Assembly: GCF_963675165.1 (NCBI RefSeq)
Contig: NC_087391.1
Span: 3,956,646-4,020,645, forward strand
Source: Halichondria panicea
Taxonomy: Eukaryota; Porifera; Demospongiae; Suberitida; Halichondriidae
DNA length: 64,000 nucleotides
Direction of reading: 5' to 3'
Shown here: positions 58,159-64,000 of the stretch, in pieces
How the letters are laid out: each line of letters begins with the position of its first letter
How positions within the stretch are numbered: position 1 is the stretch's first letter
Notes under the pieces: model-generated
The model's database searches: none
What the model saw: the letters and a program-made list of their open reading frames with translations, nothing else
What the model was told of the DNA's origin: nothing
Position numbers and translations under genes: made by a program

Positions 58159-59943
58159 TTACTCTACTAGTGCGTATTTGTGTGGGTCTCTGACATGATC
58201 GAGTAAGTCAGCCACTGCTTCAAATGTTGGCCTTGTTAGGGGTTCTTGTTTCCAGCAACCCAGCATGATGTCATAGAATGTCTCTGGGCAATTTTCAGGT
58301 CGAGGCATCAGGAATCCTGTTTTTATTCTCTGTATGGCGAAATCGTTTGTACTGTCTGAAAATGGCTCTTTGCCTGTTATGACTTCCCAAATTAACATTC
58401 CGTATGACCATACATCTGATTTCAAGGATTGGTGCTGTTTAACAAATGTTTCTGGAGCACACCATTTTATTGGGGCCCTAAAACCTTGAGTACTGACAGT
58501 TTGCTCATAATCATCAAGTTTTACTGCTGAACCGAAATCGTTAAGCTTACACGTTACATTTTCACCTACGAGTACATTTGCAGCTCGTATTTTTCTATGG
58601 ATACATAGTTTTTGCTGGAGATAGTCAAGCCCAAGTGCTACTTGCTTGCATATCAATACATGCTGGTGCAGTAAGAGAGGGTTTGTTTTCACGTAGTTTT
58701 GCAGATTTCCATTTGGTACCAGCTCCAAAATCATGCATACTGTTTCTTCCGTTACAAATAAATTGTACAGTTGAACAATATTTTCATGCTTAAGGTTCTT
58801 CAGAATATCTGCCTCTACCAAAATGTGTTTAGTAGAACCAGTTGACAAGTGTTCCTTTTTAATTATAACTTCCTTGTCGTTATATGTGCCTTTCCAAATT
58901 TCTCTTGTGTTTTTGCTATGAAGTATTGAAGTCAGTAATAGATTTGTACCTTGTTGAACAGGCACATCATCCAATTTTTTAGAGTTACTTTCCAGATCCT
59001 TCAATCTAGCCATAAAATTGTTTGTTATCTTCTCTAGTCGTTCTTCAATGAGTTTCTTGTAATCCTTAAAATGTTTTTCTGATTGATCCTTCAACTCCTG
59101 TATTGTTCTATCTTTATTCTTGAGCTGATGTGTGTGCAACTCCCTTAATCTTTTTAAATTGAGTTCTTGTTTTTCCACCAATTGTGCAATTTCTTCATCT
59201 TTTTTCTCAATTTCTTCGGCAAACAATCTCGTTACAAGCGATAAGTGGGTCTGTGCATCTTCTTTTAAATGTTCAAGTAAGTTTCCTCGCTCTACTTGAT
59301 TTGTACAGCCAGCACATTGGAAATCACACTCAACTACTACTTTTGGACATTCTACAAAGTGTTGTTGCAAGTAATTTTTTTTAATGTCACGCTCTCCACA
59401 GCTGTTGGGGCAATCAACGGGCAGCTGAGGACATTCGGATTTATGTTGTCCAGTGATCACCTCCTTTTTAGCTTTCTCGTTGCAGTGAGGGCAGGTGAAT
59501 AGTCGATATGGGCATAGAAGCTCCAAATGTTCTTCCACCTCATTTTTCTCTAGTTTTTCTCCGCATCCATTTACGCAGACAGTTCTAAGGTATTCACAAT
59601 CTCCGTTGGAAGAGTCAAGATGAGCTCCTTGTGCTCCTAGCTCTCCCGTCCAAAGACAGCCTCGATTTGTAAATGGGCATTTCACATCAGGTTCAAGAAT
59701 TTTCCCCCATTTTTGTTTGTCAAGTATAGCAGTGATATTATTCTGTTCACATTTGGGGCACTCGTACTCATTTCCGTAAGATTTTTCTATGCAAGATGCA
59801 CAGAAATGATTTCCACAGCACTCGGTTAACATTGGCCTTCTCATAACTTCCTTGCAGTGTCCACAGATATACTCATTTTGTGGAGGATCTATGAAGTCCC
59901 ATCTGTGTCGTAAGATGTCTCTGTGCAGGTTTTTTATATCCAT
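58159..59943 (-). CDS. RING/TRAF-zinc-finger protein with C-terminal pseudokinase, copy 3
   Basis: Duplicate of copy 1, 594 residues from the ATG at 59943 (MDIKNLHRDILRHRWDF). The frame is open to an upstream ATG at 60000, but the extension has no counterpart in copy 1. Same domain order and zinc ligands. HRD reads HRKIRAAN (Asp to Lys) and DFG is kept (NDFGSAV). Most differences from copy 1 are single residues spread along the protein, with one residue less near the start and a different last few codons (ending DPHKYALVE). The retained open frame after this much divergence argues that the protein, including its non-HRD loop, is maintained. Confidence 0.88.
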   Translation of the reverse strand: MDIKNLHRDILRHRWDFIDPPQNEYICGHCKEVMRRPMLTECCGNHFCASCIEKSYGNEYECPKCEQNNITAILDKQKWGKILEPDVKCPFTNRGCLWTGELGAQGAHLDSSNGDCEYLRTVCVNGCGEKLEKNEVEEHLELLCPYRLFTCPHCNEKAKKEVITGQHKSECPQLPVDCPNSCGERDIKKNYLQQHFVECPKVVVECDFQCAGCTNQVERGNLLEHLKEDAQTHLSLVTRLFAEEIEKKDEEIAQLVEKQELNLKRLRELHTHQLKNKDRTIQELKDQSEKHFKDYKKLIEERLEKITNNFMARLKDLESNSKKLDDVPVQQGTNLLLTSILHSKNTREIWKGTYNDKEVIIKKEHLSTGSTKHILVEADILKNLKHENIVQLYNLFVTEETVCMILELVPNGNLQNYVKTNPLLLHQHVLICKQVALGLDYLQQKLCIHRKIRAANVLVGENVTCKLNDFGSAVKLDDYEQTVSTQGFRAPIKWCAPETFVKQHQSLKSDVWSYGMLIWEVITGKEPFSDSTNDFAIQRIKTGFLMPRPENCPETFYDIMLGCWKQEPLTRPTFEAVADLLDHVRDPHKYALVE

Positions 59944-60000
59944 TTTGAACGGTCTATTACACTGAAGGCAGATCGAACTCTTTATAAGTATTATATACAT

Positions 60001-60670
60001 GCATGCTTGCCTGTCTCTAATATTATTTAAGTCGATATTGATATAGGTGTATGGTCTGTTTGGTTTTACAGTTTATGTTTTTGTGTAATTGTGTTTCCAT
60101 AGTGATAGAAAACTGTCAACTCGTGACAACATTTATTTATGTTTCAATGTTGGTGTTTCCATAGTGATCACAAACTGTCAACACCCTATATCATGCAGCT
60201 ATTTATTATTACTAGATAGGGTTTCAATGTTTGTGCTTCCACAGTGATTGCAGGCTGTCACAATTGCTTAATATCACTTTCAACTAACTTAGCGGATTTC
60301 ACTATAGCACTGTCCGCCACAATTTAGATGCCTTTTGCTTTTGAGCATAGTCCGACTTTTATCAAATAAGAGTTAGAGAGCAAAAAACACTGTCACAGCC
60401 ACACGAATCAAAGGCTAGGCTACATAGTGTTGAAAGTTAGTTCTACTGGCTTTATGCAATTATGGCTTCCAGAATTCCTTTAATTTGAGTAACTTTGACT
60501 CACTGCAGAATAATAATAATTTTGTACATAAATTATATAACATAAACTTAGATACGTTCGTGTATAATTCAGAAAACTAGATAGAAAAAGATGGGTGAAT
60601 AGATGTAACTAAAAAATGTAAATTTCAGCAAAATCTGCTAGGCCTATTATAGATCTACGCTTGTGCCTGT
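60001..60670. other. Spacer between TRAF-pseudokinases 3 and 4
   Basis: Counterpart of 52005-52671, with several indels. It repeats TTTCCATAGTGAT-like units near 60095, 60160 and 60240. No gene is seen. Confidence 0.6.
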
Positions 60671-62428
60671 TCAGTTAGTTCTTGCAAAGAGCTTTGTATG
60701 CATGATACCAGAGAGTACACTGAATGAAGGTCTAGAAGTGGGATCTCTGCTCATGCATTGAAGAATAACTTGGTGTATGTGTTCAGGACATTCCAGAGGA
60801 CGGTCAAGTTCTGGTCCTCTCGTGATGAATGTTTCTGCTTTCGAATTTGACATTTTCACTACTCTTTTTGTGATGATTTCGTATTGCACAATTCCAAACG
60901 ACCATACATCTGATTTGGTGGTACATTTACTCTCGATAAGAACTTCAGGTGCAGACCATTTGACAGGTGATCTCTCTCCTTGTGGGACTTTATATTCCGT
61001 TTCACCTTGCTTCAATATTTTTGCTAATGAGAAGCTTCCTATTTTGAACTGTAGTGTGTTTGAAACTAAAACAGCATGAGATGTGATTCCCCTGTGTATG
61101 CAATTCAATCTCTCAAGATAAGACATTCCAGAGGCCACTTGTCGAATAATGTCAACCTGTCGTTTTTGAGTTAAAGCTTTGCCATTGCTTTTGAGGTAGT
61201 TAGCGAGATTTCCGTGCATCATGTACTCAGTGACGATCAGATAAGGTTCTTTCTTTGTGCATACTCCACATAATTGGATAATATTTATGTGATCAAAATC
61301 TCTTAGCACAGAAGCTTCCCCAAGAAATTTGGATGAAGTCATTGATCCTACTTTGTGCATTTTAATAGCAATTTGATATTTTCCGTACTGTTGTCCTTTC
61401 CATATCTCATTGAATTGACCTGACACTAGTTTCGAATCGAGTTGAACGGTGTCGGGATCAAGCTCCCAAAACAGACCAGGTAATTTTGCCAATGTTTTTT
61501 TTACCGTATTTTCTCTGTATTGAAAACTTATGTTCAATATTTCTTCAGTTTTGTTAATTATGTCGCTAATCTCTTCTTTATAAAAGTCGATGCTTTTGCT
61601 CTGTTTAGCATTTTTCTTTATCATTTTTTTATCTCTCAGCTGCTGCATAAATTTTGTTTCATTAATTTTTTCGCAGTCCTCAAACTTAAAACGACTCAGC
61701 ATTCGTTTCCCATGTATGAATGTCAAAATAAGATGAGAGTGCTTTTGAATACTCTTTTGGCGATGGTCGAGTATTTGCTTTCGTTTCAGAACCACATCAC
61801 ATCCAGCATATTCAAATTCACACCGTGTAATACACTCAGAGCATATGCTCATATGTTCATCAAAATGTTCAAATTTGAAGCATTCTCCACAGCCATTGGG
61901 GCAAGTAAAATTGCGATTGGGGCACTTACGGTTGTGCCTACCATCGTATTCACCACAGAGCTGGCATTTCTCGGCAATGTTATTGTCCACCCTTTCTTCA
62001 CCGCACTCAACGTGTGTGTGTACACAATCACCAATCAGGTGATCGTGGCAATTTTTGATATCTCCCGTCCACTGGCACCCCTTCACATGCATTGGGCATA
62101 TCACTTTGAGGTCAAGAATTTTTTTCCATTTCGGTTTATCAAGAATGCATGCTACAGATGTCTGCTCACATGCAGGACATGTCAAGAGCTTGTTATTTTG
62201 AATATTTGGCTCTGCACATACTTTACAAAGGTGTGCTCCACAACATTCTGTTAGCATCGGTTCTTTAAGTATCTTCTTACATTGCGAGCAGAAGTTATCT
62301 TCTGAAGGGCTTTCCACAAAAAGCAGTTGACATTCATGGATATCAAAGTGTTTGACTGAATCTATATCTGTCATGCTGATATTTATACTACAGTTACTTC
62401 GAATTAATGTGCCTTGATCAACTAACAT
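60671..62428 (-). CDS. RING/TRAF-zinc-finger protein with C-terminal pseudokinase, copy 4
   Basis: Duplicate of copy 2, 585 residues from ATG 62428 (alternative start 62374). Domains as in copy 2. HRD reads HRGITSHA and DFG reads SFS, so it is a pseudokinase. Compared with copy 2 it lacks six residues in the linker after MQQL (in-frame deletion near 61635). A 4-nt insertion (ATGC near 60700) shifts the frame at the very end, replacing the last roughly 18 residues by HTKLFARTN. The kinase C-lobe up to RDPTSRPSF is intact, so the change may be tolerated. The N-terminal third is almost identical to copy 2. Confidence 0.86.
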   Translation of the reverse strand: MLVDQGTLIRSNCSINISMTDIDSVKHFDIHECQLLFVESPSEDNFCSQCKKILKEPMLTECCGAHLCKVCAEPNIQNNKLLTCPACEQTSVACILDKPKWKKILDLKVICPMHVKGCQWTGDIKNCHDHLIGDCVHTHVECGEERVDNNIAEKCQLCGEYDGRHNRKCPNRNFTCPNGCGECFKFEHFDEHMSICSECITRCEFEYAGCDVVLKRKQILDHRQKSIQKHSHLILTFIHGKRMLSRFKFEDCEKINETKFMQQLRDKKMIKKNAKQSKSIDFYKEEISDIINKTEEILNISFQYRENTVKKTLAKLPGLFWELDPDTVQLDSKLVSGQFNEIWKGQQYGKYQIAIKMHKVGSMTSSKFLGEASVLRDFDHINIIQLCGVCTKKEPYLIVTEYMMHGNLANYLKSNGKALTQKRQVDIIRQVASGMSYLERLNCIHRGITSHAVLVSNTLQFKIGSFSLAKILKQGETEYKVPQGERSPVKWSAPEVLIESKCTTKSDVWSFGIVQYEIITKRVVKMSNSKAETFITRGPELDRPLECPEHIHQVILQCMSRDPTSRPSFSVLSGIMHTKLFARTN

Positions 62429-62654
62429 GCTTCAGCTAATATGTGCATCTACTATTTATTGTTAATCAATACTGAAAGTAAAACTGAAGCTATGTATACA
62501 CTAGATTTTACATGCACTTGAACTCTATTGTAAACATTGACAGATCAGTGTAATACTGCAGTTTTATAACAATTGTCAAAACTAAACACGATCTACACAT
62601 GTGCAGGAATGAGTGCACAACATTATTGGAAAAAGAATCACTGTAAGAAACGTA

Positions 62655-62764
62655 AACATCCTGCTAATTTACTAATTACATCCTGCTAATTTACTAATAA
62701 CATCCTGCTAATTTACTAATAACATCCTGCTAATTTACTAATAACATCCTGCTAATTTACTAAT
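62655..62764. repeat. 22-bp minisatellite, duplicate array
   Basis: Same five units as at 54691-54800. Identical copy number in the two blocks is notable for such a fast-changing sequence and supports very recent duplication or conversion. Confidence 0.8.
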
Positions 62765-62821
62765 TTACATCCACTAGATACCAGTTTTAGCAGATCCTTT
62801 AGTTCTCTGCATGTCTATCGC

Positions 62822-63000
62822 CTACACAAATCTGACCGTTCCTCTAGTCTCGGATTGTTCGCTTCTCTTTCCTTTTTGTGTGCCAGGCTCTTGGTCTTTA
62901 TTTGGTTTGGGTGGGGAATCTGTCTTCCGACGTTTGTCCATTCTTCGTTTAAGTTTCATGCCAATTCCTTTCTGAGTTCTATCACTTGTTGTAAATGTGA
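62822..63000 (-). other. Possible Lys/Arg-rich terminal exon, duplicate
   Basis: Identical at protein level to 54858-55036, with the same TTTTGCAG acceptor. See that entry for the limits of the call. Confidence 0.3.
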
Positions 63001-63243
63001 CTGCAAAAGAAAAATACAACACAGATCTGCATAACACAAGGAAAACAGCGATTATAGAGAACCTTAACCCCTCCCCCCCCCAACACATGCACTGTTGTGT
63101 TGTTGTTGGTAGATTAATTGCTGTGATTTGTGTTATAATAATAATAATAATATCATCTAAGTGATTTGTTGCGTCAGAAACAAAGTATATACTTGCTATA
63201 AGAATCTTCATTTGCATGATAATATAATGCATGAAGGAGCTAT

Positions 63244-63508
63244 CCCTAACCCTAACCCTAACCCATTTATAAAGCGTGTATATTTCGAGGGTATAAATGT
63301 TTGCGGTTTTTGCTATTAAACATGTACCGCGAACATTTATATATACCCACGAATTTAATATCGCATCAATGCATGCTGCAGAAAGGCTGCATGCTATTAT
63401 GCGAAAATTAAAATAATCCGCAAAAACCTTTTTAACGGTCATTCCGCGAAAGTTTATATATACCGTCGAAATATACCTGCTATATTAAAATTATATATAT
63501 ACGGTATA
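63244..63508. repeat. Telomere-like repeat plus CGTATA-family element, duplicate
   Basis: CCCTAA x3 at 63244-63264 followed by the counterpart of 55301-55545. Only one substitution stands out (GTCGAAAT here, GTCGGAAT in the left copy). Confidence 0.7.
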
Positions 63509-64000
63509 TAGATAGCACTTGTGTGTATGCGTTGTGGGTGTGTCGTATACTGCATGATGTGTCTTGCAGCCTTTGTTTGTTTGTTTTTTTGCAGTGCTGG
63601 ACCTTAACTCTAGTTCATGGTGTTTATGATGAATGAATCAAAATGAGTAGATATATAGTGATACTGCATGTTTGACTCATGTTACGTTTTTTCTTTTTCT
63701 TTTTTGGGTCGCATATAATTATGTGTCTGCAAGCATTACAAAGGACTTCAAGTGGATTGACTGTTAGTTTATGCAATGACCACTGTAATTGCATTAACAA
63801 AGGAAACACAATGTACAGTGTGTGTTATAGTCATGTGTCAACCAACCTAATCCAATTGCAGCTGCACTGTACCAGTAACCACACAACTAGCATTGTAGAC
63901 CAATAATATACGACTATATGATATGTGTATTTTGCCTATCTTCACTTTCCCTTTCTCGTTTCTACATTCATGCAGGATGGCACTTTTATGGACCAGTTCA

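Larger units (their letters stand above)
57527..64000. repeat. Segmental duplication, right copy (runs off the window)
   Basis: Same-orientation partner of 49545-56041, with TRAF-pseudokinases 3 and 4. The final window base corresponds to 56041, and the similarity has not ended there, so the duplicated block probably continues to the right. Confidence 0.92.

Noticed and set aside
1-64000. tRNA, rRNA, CRISPR or bacterial operon features
   Set aside because: None seen by eye; gene structure is clearly eukaryotic. A tRNA scan was not possible.

Overview
The window looks like intron-rich nuclear DNA from an early-branching animal, most likely a demosponge. Coding regions are split by many short GT-AG introns (several of 48-65 bp). 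Four genes can be recognised exon by exon as orthologues of animal housekeeping genes: RALGAPB, SPRTN, SCFD1/SLY1 and ATG14. Genes are tightly packed (200-460 bp apart) and introns are full of small inverted-repeat elements and minisatellites. The sponge assignment is inferred from style and gene content, not proven.

Layout. 1-17.2 kb, minus: RALGAPB, cut by the left window edge before its Rap-GAP domain. 17.7-19.75 kb, minus: SPRTN, a DNA-protein crosslink protease. It shares a 198-bp divergent promoter with a plus-strand START-domain lipid-transfer gene (19.95-23.06 kb). 23.3-32.9 kb, plus: SCFD1/SLY1, 19 exons, complete; its introns hold two minisatellites, a MITE, a transposase remnant and a Gly/Arg-rich ORF. 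33.1-44.05 kb, minus: three tandem paralogues of a 10-TM EamA transporter resembling plant WAT1/UMAMIT exporters; the 44-kb copy has a 2-nt frame break. 44.3-48.8 kb, plus: ATG14, 11 exons, divergent from the third transporter.

49.5-64 kb is different. It is a tandem segmental duplication (period about 7.96 kb) carrying four intronless minus-strand genes in two pairs. Each encodes a RING-like finger, TRAF-type zinc fingers, a coiled coil and, in the place where a TRAF protein has its MATH domain, a protein-kinase fold. All four have lost the HRD catalytic aspartate, so they are predicted pseudokinases. Two exon pieces that read as the halves of a death domain, but are out of phase with each other, lie in the spacer between the duplicates. 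This array is the most unusual part of the window and the best candidate for an undescribed system, probably signalling or innate immunity; that role is inferred from domains only.

Repeats: one palindromic MITE family (termini like TACCGTATAGCGGGTA) recurs at least eight times. There are also pogo/Tigger-like MITEs, two other hairpin MITEs, several minisatellites, and a 0.5-kb repeat present in opposite orientations in a transporter intron and an ATG14 intron.
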